From Dactylosporangium roseum (GTDB lineage: Bacteria; Actinomycetota; Actinomycetes; Mycobacteriales; Micromonosporaceae): a DNA stretch of 64,000 nucleotides. A model generated the notes under the pieces. That model saw only the letters and a list, made by a program, of their open reading frames with translations, had not been told where the DNA came from and did no database searches. A program made the position numbers and the translations under genes. The stretch covers positions 6,651,501-6,715,500 of the forward strand of contig NZ_CP073721.1 in assembly GCF_025264685.1 (NCBI RefSeq), read 5' to 3'. Within the stretch, counting starts at the first letter, position 1; each line of letters starts with the position of its first letter. Shown piece by piece: positions 44,802-52,898 of this stretch.

Positions 44802-45305
44802 TTATTCGACGCCCCCGCAGATGACATATCGGGTGCCTTCCTGGCTCATGGTGAACTCCATGAGCCGCTCGACCCGGCCCCTCTGCTGGACGTGCGCCGG
44901 CACGACGATGTCCTGCTGAATGACGACCTCGTCCTCGTCGACCGAGAACGCGACCACCGGCGACGATCCGTAGTGGTCCTTGAACCAGCCAACGGAGTGG
45001 TTGCGCTGTTCCGCCGCACAGAGATACTCGTCGCGGGCGGCCTGGAAGTTCTGCGTCTGCAGCGCTCCGAGGTAGCCCCGCACGACGTCGGCGACCTGCG
45101 TGCGGGTCAGGTTGTCGGCGAACGCGACGAGGAAGCCGCCGCCGAGGACGCCACCCACGCAGCAGATCGCGAGGACGAGCCCGCCGACGCCGAGGCCGAT
45201 CCAGAGGCTCTTCATGTCGCGGTCGCGCGGCGGCGCGGCGAACGGCGCGACGACACCCGGCCCCGGCGGCGGCGCGGGCACCTCGTCGACCTGCGGCGCC
45301 GTCAT
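44802..45305 (-). CDS. Membrane-anchored unknown protein
   Basis: The 167-residue product has a Pro-rich cytoplasmic N-terminus (PAPPPGPGVVAPFAAPPRD) and one helix (WIGLGVGGLVLAICCVGGVL, about 35-56), then an extracytoplasmic domain of about 105 residues. That domain includes DEYLCAAEQRNHSVGW and DEDEVVIQQDIVVPAHVQQR and resembles the Mce-associated or SnoaL-like single-domain tails of actinobacterial membrane proteins. Function is unknown. Its upstream region (44676-44801) holds nothing recognised beyond a short inverted motif near 44770. Confidence 0.6.
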   Translation of the reverse strand: MTAPQVDEVPAPPPGPGVVAPFAAPPRDRDMKSLWIGLGVGGLVLAICCVGGVLGGGFLVAFADNLTRTQVADVVRGYLGALQTQNFQAARDEYLCAAEQRNHSVGWFKDHYGSSPVVAFSVDEDEVVIQQDIVVPAHVQQRGRVERLMEFTMSQEGTRYVICGGVE

Positions 45306-45357
45306 GTCGAGAAGCCTAGAAGCATGCCCAGCAGCATGCTCGAAAGCCTAGCCAACC

Positions 45358-45681
45358 TCAGGCCCGATCACTCGCCGTCACCGTGAGCTCGCCGCCCGGC
45401 GCCACCGAGGCCAGCACCTCGAACGCCGACGGCTCGTCGAGCGACTGGGCGAGCAGCGGCGTGGCGTGCATCTTCACGTCGAAGTTCGACAGCGCCCGCC
45501 GGTACGCGCCGACGGACGCCCATTCGGTAACGATGTTCCAGTGCGCGGGGTCGTCGAACGCACGTCCCAGCCGGCCGCGGAGATACCCTGGGCAGGCCGC
45601 GAGCGCGCCGAGCGCGGCGTGCGCCCGCTCCACGAACCCCGACGCGTCGGATTCCACCACGAATCTGGTCACCACGAGCAT
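45358..45681 (-). CDS. Antibiotic biosynthesis monooxygenase-fold protein
   Basis: ATG 45681 gives 107 residues; a start four codons upstream is possible. The ferredoxin-like alpha/beta fold with LVVTRFVVESDASGFVERAH then DDPAHWNIVTEWASVGAYRR resembles the ABM domain (dimeric alpha-beta barrel). Members range from quinone-forming monooxygenases to haem-degrading enzymes. The sequence lacks clear haem ligands, so function is open. It diverges from the short membrane protein starting at 45712. Confidence 0.72.
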   Translation of the reverse strand: MLVVTRFVVESDASGFVERAHAALGALAACPGYLRGRLGRAFDDPAHWNIVTEWASVGAYRRALSNFDVKMHATPLLAQSLDEPSAFEVLASVAPGGELTVTASDRA

Positions 45682-45711
45682 GTCGCGAAGCATACGGACC
45701 CGAGGAGTCAG

Positions 45712-45960
45712 ATGAGCCAGCGTGCCCTGAGCCGGCTGGGCCGGCTCAATCCGACCGTGGCGTTCCTAGGCGTGGGCGCCTACGTGTTCGTCGCGCTGAT
45801 CCTGCCCGGGATCGTCGGCGCCGCGCTGCTGGTCCTGCTCGCCGCGGGGGCCGGCTGGCTGTTGACGAAGACCTGGCCGGTGCAGCCGCCCGGGACCCGG
45901 ATCGCCCGGCTCGTCATTCTCACGCTCGTCATCGCGCTCACGGTGGTCAAGGCCACGTAG
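45712..45960 (+). CDS. Small hydrophobic membrane protein
   Basis: ATG 45712 gives 82 residues: a basic amphipathic N-terminus (MSQRALSRLGRLNP), then one or two hydrophobic helices (FLGVGAYVFVALILPGIVGA and AALLVLLAAGAGWLLTKTW) and a C-terminal helix (LVILTLVIALTVVKAT). No family is recognised. The zinc-uptake operator starts 6 bp after its stop. Confidence 0.55.
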   Translation: MSQRALSRLGRLNPTVAFLGVGAYVFVALILPGIVGAALLVLLAAGAGWLLTKTWPVQPPGTRIARLVILTLVIALTVVKAT

Positions 45961-45966
45961 TTTGAC

Positions 45967-45979
45967 AACGATTATCATT
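45967..45979 (+). promoter_or_regulatory. Candidate metal-regulator operator upstream of znuC
   Basis: AACGATTATCATT is a near-perfect inverted repeat centred on T, set in AT-rich TTTGACAACGATTATCATTA. It resembles Fur/Zur-family boxes. It starts 32 bp before the GTG start of the ABC transporter gene, close enough to overlap its promoter. A related box precedes the ArsR gene. Confidence 0.6.
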
Positions 45980-45998
45980 ATCGGGCAGGCTCGACACC

Positions 45999-46709
45999 GT
46001 GGTGCTAGAAGTGGAGCAGGCCGTGGTCGCCTACGACGGCCGGCCCGTGCTCGGCGGCGTCTCCCTCAAGGTCGCCCCCTCCGAGGTGGTCGCGATCCTG
46101 GGCGCCAACGGCTCGGGCAAGTCAACGCTGGTCAAGGCCGCACTCGGGCTCGCGCCGCTGGTCGGCGGCGAGGTGCGCCTGTTCGGCACCCCGCTGCGCC
46201 GCTTCCGTGAGTGGCACCGGCTGGGCTATGTGCCGCAGCGGATCGGCGCCGGCAGCGGCGTCCCCGCCACCGTCCGCGAGGTCGTCGCCGAGGGGCGGCT
46301 CGCCCGCCGGGGCTTCCTCCGCCTGCCGAAGCCGGCGGACCGCCGCGCGGTCGGCGAGGCGCTCGCCGCGGTCGGGCTCGCCGACCGGGCCCGCGAGCCG
46401 GTCTCCGTGCTCTCCGGCGGTCAGCAGCAGCGGGTGCTCATCGCCCGGGCTCTCGCCGGGGACCCCGAGCTGCTCGTCCTCGACGAGCCGACGGCCGGGG
46501 TCGACGCGGCCAGCCAGGAGGCGTTCGCCGCGTGCCTGCACCGGTTCGTCGGGCAGGGCGGCACGGTCGTGTTCGTCGCGCACGAGCTGGGGCCGCTGCG
46601 GCCGCTGATCACCCGCGCGGCCGTCGTCCACCACGGCGAGATCGTGCACGACGGCGCGCCGCCGGAGACCGACGACGACCACGTGCACCCCCATACGGGT
46701 GCCGCATGA
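45999..46709 (+). CDS. znuC: Zinc ABC transporter ATP-binding protein
   Basis: GTG 45999 gives 236 residues. The ATPase motifs are GANGSGKS at 35-42 (Walker A), the ABC signature LSGGQQQRV around residue 135, LLVLDEPTAGVD as Walker B, and the switch His in FVAHELG. The C-terminal His-rich tail DDDHVHPH fits a zinc or manganese system. It energises uptake with the membrane partner that overlaps it (ATGA). No periplasmic binding-protein gene lies in this operon; it may be elsewhere. Confidence 0.9.
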   Translation: MVLEVEQAVVAYDGRPVLGGVSLKVAPSEVVAILGANGSGKSTLVKAALGLAPLVGGEVRLFGTPLRRFREWHRLGYVPQRIGAGSGVPATVREVVAEGRLARRGFLRLPKPADRRAVGEALAAVGLADRAREPVSVLSGGQQQRVLIARALAGDPELLVLDEPTAGVDAASQEAFAACLHRFVGQGGTVVFVAHELGPLRPLITRAAVVHHGEIVHDGAPPETDDDHVHPHTGAA

Positions 46710-47584
46710 ACCTCTTCGCGCACGAATTCATGATCCGGGCCCTGGTGGGAGCCCTCGTCACCGGCGCCGCCGCCCCGGCCATCGGGATCTACCTCGTCCA
46801 GCGCCGCCTGTCGCTGATCGGCGACGGCATCGGCCACATCGCGCTCACCGGTGTCGGCTTCGGCCTGCTGTTCCACCGGTCGCCGGTGATCATGGCGGTG
46901 ATCGCCGCCGTGCTCGGCGCCGTCGTCATCGAGCTGGTCCGCGAGCGGGGCAAGACCTCCGGGGACGTCGCCCTGGCGATGCTGTTCTACGGCGGCATCT
47001 CCGGAGGGGTCGTACTGGTGAACCTCTCCGACACGCAGAGCAACCGCAGCCTCGTCTCGTACCTGTTCGGCTCGCCCCTGACGACCAGCCCACAGGACCT
47101 GGCGGTGATGCTCGTCCTGGGCTGCGCCGTGCTGGCCGTGGCGGTCCTGCTGCGGCCGTGGCTGTTCGCGGTCTGCCACGACGAGGAGTACGCCCGGGTC
47201 TCCGGCCTGCCGGTCCGCACGCTCAACCTGCTGCTCGCCGTCACCACCGCCGTCACCGTCACCGTCGCCATGCGGGCCGTCGGCCTGCTGCTGGTGAGCG
47301 CGCTGATGGTCGTACCGGTGGCGACCGCGCAGCAGATCACCCGCGGGTTCAAGGTCACCATGCTGGCGGCCGTCGTCCTCGGGCTGGTCGTGTCCGGTGG
47401 CGGCGTGTGGCTGTCCGCGGTCAGCGACACCGGGCCGGGCGCCACGGTGGTCCTGCTCGCGGTGGCCGGGTTCTTCGTGGTCACCGTCGCGACCTCGGCC
47501 GTGCGGGCGGTACGGCGCCGGACCCGCTCCCAGCCGCAGGCAAAACCTGAGAACGGTTACCGTTACGCATATGTCGACGAGTGA
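46706..47584 (+). CDS. znuB: Zinc ABC transporter permease
   Basis: The 292-residue protein is of the ABC-3 family with about eight helices. Marks are AIGIYLVQRRLSLIGDGIGH, then GKTSGDVALAMLFYGGISGG and DEEYARVSGLPVRTLNLLLA, with GLLLVSALMVVPVATAQQI near the end. Its partner is the ATPase before it. The gene's 3-prime end holds a second operator and extends 14 bp into the ArsR gene, so all three are one transcriptional unit with a possible internal promoter. Confidence 0.9.
   Translation: MNLFAHEFMIRALVGALVTGAAAPAIGIYLVQRRLSLIGDGIGHIALTGVGFGLLFHRSPVIMAVIAAVLGAVVIELVRERGKTSGDVALAMLFYGGISGGVVLVNLSDTQSNRSLVSYLFGSPLTTSPQDLAVMLVLGCAVLAVAVLLRPWLFAVCHDEEYARVSGLPVRTLNLLLAVTTAVTVTVAMRAVGLLLVSALMVVPVATAQQITRGFKVTMLAAVVLGLVVSGGGVWLSAVSDTGPGATVVLLAVAGFFVVTVATSAVRAVRRRTRSQPQAKPENGYRYAYVDE
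47552..47564 (+). promoter_or_regulatory. Second operator, inside the 3-prime end of znuB
   Basis: AACGGTTACCGTT is a perfect palindrome around a central T and lies 6 bp before the ArsR start codon. It agrees with the znuC box (AACG[A/G]TTA[T/C]C[A/G]TT), so one regulator could bind both. Its position inside coding DNA suggests direct autoregulation of the ArsR gene. Confidence 0.6.
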
Positions 47585-47861
47585 CGGCTACGAGGCGGCG
47601 GGTGAGCTGCTGAGGGCCCTCTCGGCCCCGCTGCGGATCCGGATCGTGACGGAGCTCGCCGCAGGTCCCCGATGCGTGCACGAGCTGGTCGAAACGCTGG
47701 GCGCGGCGCAGCCGCTGGTGTCGCAGCACCTTCGTGTCCTGCGCGGCGCCGGCGTGGTGCGCGGCGCCCGGCGGGGCCGGGAGATCGCCTACTCCCTGAC
47801 CGACGAGCACATCGCGCACATCGTCGCCGACGCCGTGAGCCACGTCCGCGAAGCGGACTAG
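47571..47861 (+). CDS. ArsR-family zinc-sensing repressor (SmtB type)
   Basis: ATG 47571 gives 96 residues. The winged helix is complete (LSAPLRIRIVTELA, AQPLVSQHLRVLRGAGVV). The C-terminal helix 5 carries the alpha-5 zinc-site motif D-x-H-x10-H-x2-E exactly: Asp 78, His 80, His 91 and Glu 94 in SLTDEHIAHIVADAVSHVRE. In SmtB and CzrA these residues bind zinc at the dimer interface and release DNA. The N-terminal alpha-3 CxxC site is missing (single Cys 35), so it looks like a pure alpha-5 sensor. It overlaps the end of the permease gene and probably regulates this operon through the two boxes. Confidence 0.88.
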   Translation: MSTSDGYEAAGELLRALSAPLRIRIVTELAAGPRCVHELVETLGAAQPLVSQHLRVLRGAGVVRGARRGREIAYSLTDEHIAHIVADAVSHVREAD

Positions 47862-47877
47862 CCGCCCCTCGTCCCGT

Positions 47878-47953
47878 GTCGATCTTGCAGTTATGGTGCC
47901 GCGACACTCCCATGATGTCCGGGTTTGTCAGGCACCACAACTGCATGATCAAC
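47878..47953. repeat. 76-bp intergenic palindrome, family 2 copy D
   Basis: The arms are GTCGATCTTGCAGTTATGGT plus GCC and GGCACCACAACTGCATGATC plus AAC, with three mismatches, around a 30-bp centre that contains GACACTCCCATGATGTCCGG. It lies between the convergent ArsR and acyl-CoA dehydrogenase genes; the dehydrogenase stop codon is inside its right arm. The only other copy here, at 53696, reads the same in the opposite orientation. It may act as a bidirectional terminator, or be a miniature mobile element. Confidence 0.85.
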
Positions 47954-49889
47954 GCGGTGAGGGAGGGCGGCGGCGGACGTCCTGCGCCGTCGACGGGCCC
48001 GGCTCCCAGGCCGAGGTCCAGGCGCCCTCCGCCGGGGGCGGGATCACGCCCTCCTCCAGCGACAGGTACCGGCCCCGCAGCACCCGCTTCGCGGCGGCCA
48101 CCTCGATCGAGTCGGCGTTGTCCCACAGGTCGCGGAACAGGGCCTCGACGCGCAGGGTCGCCTGACGGCAGAACAGGTCGGCGAGCTCGACGCCCTCCGG
48201 CCGCTCGACGCGCTCGGTGCGGGCCTTCACGCACGCGGCCGACATGGCGAACAGCTCCGCGCCGATGTCGACGATCCGCCCGAGGAAGCCCTGCTTGTGC
48301 TCCAGCTTGCCCTGCCAGCGGGCCATGCCGTAGAACGTCTCGCGGGCCAGCTTGCGCGAAGCGCGCTCGACGTATCGCAGATGCGCCGCCAGCGGCCCGA
48401 ATCCGCCGAACCCGCCGGGCAACTGGCCCTTGCCCGCGACCAGGGTCGGCAGCCACCTGGCGTAGAAGCCGCCGGCCTTGCCGGCCGCCTTCGCCTTGCG
48501 GCCCAGGTCCGCGTCCGGGTCGATGATGTCGCCGGCGACCGAGAGGTGCGCGTCGACGGCCTCACGGGCGATCGCCAGGTGCATGATCTCCGTCGAGCCC
48601 TCGAAGATGCGGTTGATCCGCACGTCGCGCAGGATCTGCTCGGCCGGGATCGGCCGCTCGCCGCGGGCGGCGAGGGAGTCGGCGGTCTCGTAGCCGCGGC
48701 CGCCGCGGATCTGCACCAGCTCGTCGGCGATCTTCCAGGCCAGCTCGCTGGCGTAGAGCTTGACCAGGGCCGCCTCGATGCGGATGTCGTTGCGGTCGTC
48801 GTCGGCGAGGCGGCAGGACACCTCGAGCATGGCCTCCATGCCGTAGGTCGAGCCGGCGATGAACGCGATCTTCTTCGCGATCGCCTCGTACGCGCCGATC
48901 GGCCGACCCATCTGGACCCGCTCGGCGGCCCACTCACGCGCCACGTTGAGGCACCACTTGCCGGCGCCGACGCACATGGCCGGCAGCGACAGCCGGCCGG
49001 TGTTCAGCGTGCTCAGCGCGATGCGCAGGCCCTGGCCCTCGCCGCCGATGACGTTCTCGGCCGGCACCCGGACGTCGTGGAAGCGGGTCACGCTGTTCTC
49101 CAGGCCGCGCAGGCCCATGAACGCGTTGCGCCGCTCGATCGTCACGCCCGGCGCGTCGGCCTCGACGACGAACGCGGTGATCCCGCCGCGATGCCCCCCG
49201 CTCTTGGGCACGAGTGCCATGACCACGTAGAGGGTGGCGAGGGTGCCGTTGGTCGCCCACAACTTCACCCCGTTGAGCAGGTAGTCACCCTCCGGCGTCG
49301 GTACGGCCGAGGTCCGCAGGTTGGCCGGGTAGGAGCCGACCTCCGGCTCGGTCAGCAGGAACGCCGACACCTCGCCGGCGGCCAGCTTGGGCAGGAACCG
49401 CTGCTTCTGCTCGTCGGTGCCGACAAGTTTGAGCGGCTGCGGCACCCCGATGGACTGGTGCGCCGACAGCAGCGCGCCGATCGCCGGGCTCACGGACCCG
49501 GCGAGCATCAGGGCGCGGCAGTAGTCCAGATTGGTGAGGCCGAGCCCGCCGTACTTCTCGTCGATCTTCATGCCGAACGCGCCGAGCTCCCCCAGGGAGC
49601 GCAGCACCTCGTCGGGGATGCGGGCGTCGCGCTCGATCTGCTGTCCGTCGACCTCCGCGGACAGGAACGCGTCGAGCTTGGACCGGAACTCCGCACCCTT
49701 CGCCAGGCGCTCGGTGTCGAGGGCGGGCAGCGGGTCGATCAGGTCGAGACGGAAGCGCCCGAGGAACAGCTCCTTGCCGAAGCTGGGCTTGCGCCACTCG
49801 GACTCGCGGTTGGCCTCGATCACCTTGCGGGCCTCGCGCTCGGTGTGGACTGCGTGGGTCGGAACCTGCGTAGCGTCGGTGGTCGCCAT
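47949..49889 (-). CDS. Long acyl-CoA dehydrogenase family protein
   Basis: The 646-residue protein has the acyl-CoA dehydrogenase core plus a 200-residue C-terminal extension. Visible signatures include DEKYGGLGLTNLDYCRALML, then EVSAFLLTEPEVGSYPANLR and GVKLWATNGTLATLYVVMAL. A C-terminal EGSTEIMHLAIAREAVDAHL follows. The FAD-binding segment TEPEVGS is TEPDVGS in most members. Its length matches the larger FadE-type enzymes of actinomycetes that act on long or unusual acyl-CoAs. The C-terminal helical part (ERASRKLARETFYGMARWQG) probably mediates oligomerisation. Substrate is unknown. It stands alone on its strand. Confidence 0.88.
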   Translation of the reverse strand: MATTDATQVPTHAVHTEREARKVIEANRESEWRKPSFGKELFLGRFRLDLIDPLPALDTERLAKGAEFRSKLDAFLSAEVDGQQIERDARIPDEVLRSLGELGAFGMKIDEKYGGLGLTNLDYCRALMLAGSVSPAIGALLSAHQSIGVPQPLKLVGTDEQKQRFLPKLAAGEVSAFLLTEPEVGSYPANLRTSAVPTPEGDYLLNGVKLWATNGTLATLYVVMALVPKSGGHRGGITAFVVEADAPGVTIERRNAFMGLRGLENSVTRFHDVRVPAENVIGGEGQGLRIALSTLNTGRLSLPAMCVGAGKWCLNVAREWAAERVQMGRPIGAYEAIAKKIAFIAGSTYGMEAMLEVSCRLADDDRNDIRIEAALVKLYASELAWKIADELVQIRGGRGYETADSLAARGERPIPAEQILRDVRINRIFEGSTEIMHLAIAREAVDAHLSVAGDIIDPDADLGRKAKAAGKAGGFYARWLPTLVAGKGQLPGGFGGFGPLAAHLRYVERASRKLARETFYGMARWQGKLEHKQGFLGRIVDIGAELFAMSAACVKARTERVERPEGVELADLFCRQATLRVEALFRDLWDNADSIEVAAAKRVLRGRYLSLEEGVIPPPAEGAWTSAWEPGPSTAQDVRRRPPSPR

Positions 49890-49927
49890 GCCAACCCCCA
49901 GGTAGACGGGCTATACGAGCCAGGTTA

Positions 49928-50770
49928 TTACCCGTCGGTAGCCTGCGCTATACATCGAGCCACGATGGCATCGGCCACAGCCTGCGGGGCCTGGTCCGGG
50001 ATCCAGTGGCTGATCTCCGCAAGCGGCACGAACCGGTAGTCGGCCGCCACGTAGGACGCGCACGCGCGGGCCGCCGTCGAGCCGATCGCCAGGTCGCCGT
50101 CGCTCCAGACGTACGTCGTCGGCACCCGCACCGAACCGAGCCCCAGCAGGTCGAGCTTGTTCATCGCGCGGTACCAGTTCAGCGCCGCGGTCAGGGCACC
50201 CGGCTCCAGCAGCGGCCCGAGGTAGGTGTCGACACCCTCGCCGGTGAGCCCGGAGCCGGCGAAGAACGCCCGCAGCCGCCGCGCGTCGTCCTCCAGCAGG
50301 AGCGTCTCGGCCTTGCCCACCTGCCGGAACAGCTTCATGTAGGCGGACCGCTCGCGCTGGTCCGGATCGGTCGCGTAGGCCCGCGCGAACGCATGCGGAT
50401 GCGGCACGGACACCGCGGTCAACGTGCGCACGCGGGCGGAATGCCGCAGCGCCACGTGCCAGGCGCAGATGGCGCCCCAGTCGTGCCCCACAAGATGTAC
50501 CGAACCGAGATCCAGGGCGTCGAGAACGGCCACGACGTCGAGGACGCACTCGGTGATCCGGTAGGCGTCGACCGGCTCCGGCCGGGCGCCGGGCGAGGTG
50601 CCCCGCTGGTCGAGGGCGTAGGTGCGCAGGCCGGCCCGGTGCAGCAGCGGCGCGACCGCCGACCACTCACCGCTGTGCTGCGGGAAGCCGTGCAGCAGCA
50701 GCACGGGCGGGCCGTCCTCGGGCCCGCCGGGGAACACGTCGAACACGAGCGAGCGCACCGTGATTTTCAT
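49928..50770 (-). CDS. Alpha/beta hydrolase, epoxide-hydrolase-like
   Basis: The 280-residue protein has the oxyanion segment VLLLHGFPQHSGEWSAVAP and the elbow LVGHDWGAICAWHV with an Asp nucleophile. The C-terminal SDGDLAIGS and EISHWIPDQAPQAV hold candidate catalytic residues, with His in SHWIPDQ. The H-G-F-P-Q and G-H-D-W-G pairing is typical of bacterial epoxide hydrolases and some haloalkane dehalogenases. The substrate is unknown. It converges with no close gene; the TPP riboswitch starts about 60 bp to its right on the plus strand. Confidence 0.88.
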   Translation of the reverse strand: MKITVRSLVFDVFPGGPEDGPPVLLLHGFPQHSGEWSAVAPLLHRAGLRTYALDQRGTSPGARPEPVDAYRITECVLDVVAVLDALDLGSVHLVGHDWGAICAWHVALRHSARVRTLTAVSVPHPHAFARAYATDPDQRERSAYMKLFRQVGKAETLLLEDDARRLRAFFAGSGLTGEGVDTYLGPLLEPGALTAALNWYRAMNKLDLLGLGSVRVPTTYVWSDGDLAIGSTAARACASYVAADYRFVPLAEISHWIPDQAPQAVADAIVARCIAQATDG

Positions 50771-50829
50771 GACCCGAGACTACGAGGGTCGGACATTCAC
50801 TGTTACCGTCAGGAAACAACTTCACATCC

Positions 50830-50932
50830 GACAGGGGAGCGCACAGCGCTGAGAGTGCGGCGGCCGCCGGGAGCGGCGTCGCAGACCCTCGAACCTGATC
50901 TGGGTAATGCCAGCGTAGGGAGCTCGGTCACC
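50830..50932 (+). promoter_or_regulatory. TPP (thi-box) riboswitch
   Basis: The conserved core reads GACAGGGGAGCGCAC, then GCGCTGAGAGTGCGG, GCAGACCCTCGAACCTGATC and TGGGTAATGCCAGCGTAGGG. CTGAGAG and ACCTGATCTGGGTAATGCCAGCG are the thiamin-pyrophosphate-binding parts. It sits 78 bp upstream of ykoE. When TPP is high it lowers expression of the transporter genes downstream. Confidence 0.97.
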
Positions 50933-51009
50933 TCCAGCCGCCACGTCCGACACCGGGCGTGGCGTCGCGTCTCCTTCTGGTTCACCCGCGAACTGGGAGG
51001 CACCGTCCA

Positions 51010-51579
51010 ATGCAGACCCGTTGGCGCACCGTCGACATCGTCGTCGCGTCGATCATCGCCGTGGCGTTCGCCGCCGTGTTCTACGCCTGGAACAACCTGT
51101 GGAACGTCCTCGACGGCTGGGCGCTGCCCTGGCGCGCCGTCATCTACGGCATCTGGCTGGTGCCGGGCGTCCTCGGGCCGCTGGTCATCCGCAAGCCCGG
51201 TGCCGGCCTCTACACCGAGATGGTCGCGGCCTCGGTCTCCGCGCTGTTCGGCTCCTCGTGGGGCATCATGGTGGTGGTGTCCGGCCTGGTCCAGGGCATC
51301 GGCGGCGAGTTCGGCTTCGCGCTGACCGGCTACCGCGGCTACCGCCTCGGCAACGCGCTGCTCGCGGGCGCGCTGGCCGGCGGCGGCGCCGCGCTGTTCG
51401 ACCTCGCCAACTACTACGGCGACGTGTTCACCGCCACCCAGAAATGGACCTACGCCGGGCTCGTCGTGCTCAGCGGCGCGGTCGTGGCCGGAGCGGGTAG
51501 CTGGGCGCTGCAACGATCGCTGTCGAAGACCGGCGTCCTCGACCGGTTCCCGTCGGGCCGCGAGCGGGTGGCCGTCTGA
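51010..51579 (+). CDS. ykoE: ECF transporter S component for thiamin precursor
   Basis: ATG 51010 gives 189 residues with six hydrophobic helices: WRTVDIVVASIIAVAFAAVF, then VIYGIWLVPGVLGPLVIRKP and further. It matches the YkoE substrate-specific component of the thiamin/hydroxymethylpyrimidine transporter, including the late KTGVLDRFPSGRE segment. It depends on the ATPase (YkoD) and T component (YkoC) encoded next. The gene is the first after the TPP riboswitch, so it is under thiamin control. The next start overlaps its stop. Confidence 0.93.
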   Translation: MQTRWRTVDIVVASIIAVAFAAVFYAWNNLWNVLDGWALPWRAVIYGIWLVPGVLGPLVIRKPGAGLYTEMVAASVSALFGSSWGIMVVVSGLVQGIGGEFGFALTGYRGYRLGNALLAGALAGGGAALFDLANYYGDVFTATQKWTYAGLVVLSGAVVAGAGSWALQRSLSKTGVLDRFPSGRERVAV

Positions 51580-52898
51580 GCACCGTCGAGTTCCGGGACT
51601 TCGGCTGGCGGCACGCCGGGCGCAGGGCCTGGGCCGTTCGCCACGTCGACCTGCGGATCGAGCACGGCGAGCGGGTGCTGCTGCTCGGCGCCTCCGGCGC
51701 CGGGAAGAGCACTCTGCTCGCCGCGCTGGCCGGCCTGCTCGCCGAGGACTCCGGCGACCAAGAGGGCCGGGTGCTGGTCGACGGCCGCCCGGCGCGGGAG
51801 ATGCGCGGTGACGTCGGCATCGTGTTCCAGGACCCGCAGACCCAGCTCGTGATGAGCCGGGCCGGCGACGACGTCGCCTTCGGCCTGGAGAACCGCGGTG
51901 TGCCGGCCGCGGAGATCTGGCCGCGGGTCGACGCGGCGCTGGCGGCCGTCGGCTTCCCGTACGGCCGGGACCGCGACACGTCGGCGCTCTCCGGCGGCGA
52001 GCAGCAGCGGCTCGCGATCGCCGGCGTCCTCGCGCTCCGGCCCGGCCTGCTGCTGCTCGACGAGCCGACCGCCAACCTCGACCCGGACGGCGCGCAGCTC
52101 GTGCGGACCGCGCTCGCCAAGGCGCTGCAGGACGTCGACGCCACGCTTGTGCTCGTCGAGCACCGCGTGGACGAGGCCCTCCCGCTGGTCGACCGGACCG
52201 TCGTGGTCGGCGACGAGTCCGACGCGGTGTGGGTGCCGGGCGCGTCCCTGCCCGGCCGCAGGGCGACCGCCCCGGCCGGCGACGCGCTGCTCACGACCGA
52301 GCGGCTCGCCCTCCCCCACGACGTCCTCGACACGACCGTGCGCGCCGGTCAGGCCCTGGTCGTCGAAGGGCCGAACGGCGCCGGCAAGTCGACCCTGGCC
52401 CAGTTGCTCGGCGGCCTCACGAGGCCGAGGTCCGGTCGTGTCGTCGCCAGTCGTACGCTGGCCGGCCCCGACGCCGCCCGACCGCCGCACCGGTGGCGGG
52501 CCGCGAAGCTCGCGGGCCGGATCGGCTCGGTGTTCCAGAACCCGGAGCACCAGTTCGTCACCGACACCGTCCGCGGCGAACTGGCCCTGGGCGGCGCCTC
52601 GCAGTCCACTGTGGACGAGCTGCTGACCCGGCTGCGGCTCGACCGGCTGGCCCAGGCCAACCCATACACGCTCTCCGGAGGCGAGCAACGCCGGCTCAGC
52701 GTCGCGACCGCCCTGGCCGCCGCCCCGGCGCTGCTGATCCTCGACGAGCCGACGTTCGGCCAGGACCTGCGCACCTGGCGCGAGCTGGTCGACCTGCTCG
52801 CCGACCTGCGCGACGAGGGCCGCGGCCTGGTCCTGGTCACCCACGACCCGCAGCTCGTCGAGGCGATCGGCGACCGGCGGCTGGTACTGCGGAGATGA
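51576..52898 (+). CDS. ykoD: ECF transporter double ATPase (YkoD)
   Basis: The 440-residue protein contains two ABC ATPase domains. The first has LLGASGAGKSTLL, then LSGGEQQRLAIAGVLALRPG and LLLDEPTANLDPDG. The second (from about residue 258) has VVEGPNGAGKSTLAQLLGG, LSGGEQRRLSVATALAAAPA and LILDEPTFGQD. The likely start is CTG 51576, directly overlapping the YkoE stop as CTGA, because the earliest in-frame GTG (51675) would lose the first strand before the Walker A motif. A CTG start is unusual and should be checked. It supplies energy for the transporter. Confidence 0.88.
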   Translation: MSTVEFRDFGWRHAGRRAWAVRHVDLRIEHGERVLLLGASGAGKSTLLAALAGLLAEDSGDQEGRVLVDGRPAREMRGDVGIVFQDPQTQLVMSRAGDDVAFGLENRGVPAAEIWPRVDAALAAVGFPYGRDRDTSALSGGEQQRLAIAGVLALRPGLLLLDEPTANLDPDGAQLVRTALAKALQDVDATLVLVEHRVDEALPLVDRTVVVGDESDAVWVPGASLPGRRATAPAGDALLTTERLALPHDVLDTTVRAGQALVVEGPNGAGKSTLAQLLGGLTRPRSGRVVASRTLAGPDAARPPHRWRAAKLAGRIGSVFQNPEHQFVTDTVRGELALGGASQSTVDELLTRLRLDRLAQANPYTLSGGEQRRLSVATALAAAPALLILDEPTFGQDLRTWRELVDLLADLRDEGRGLVLVTHDPQLVEAIGDRRLVLRR

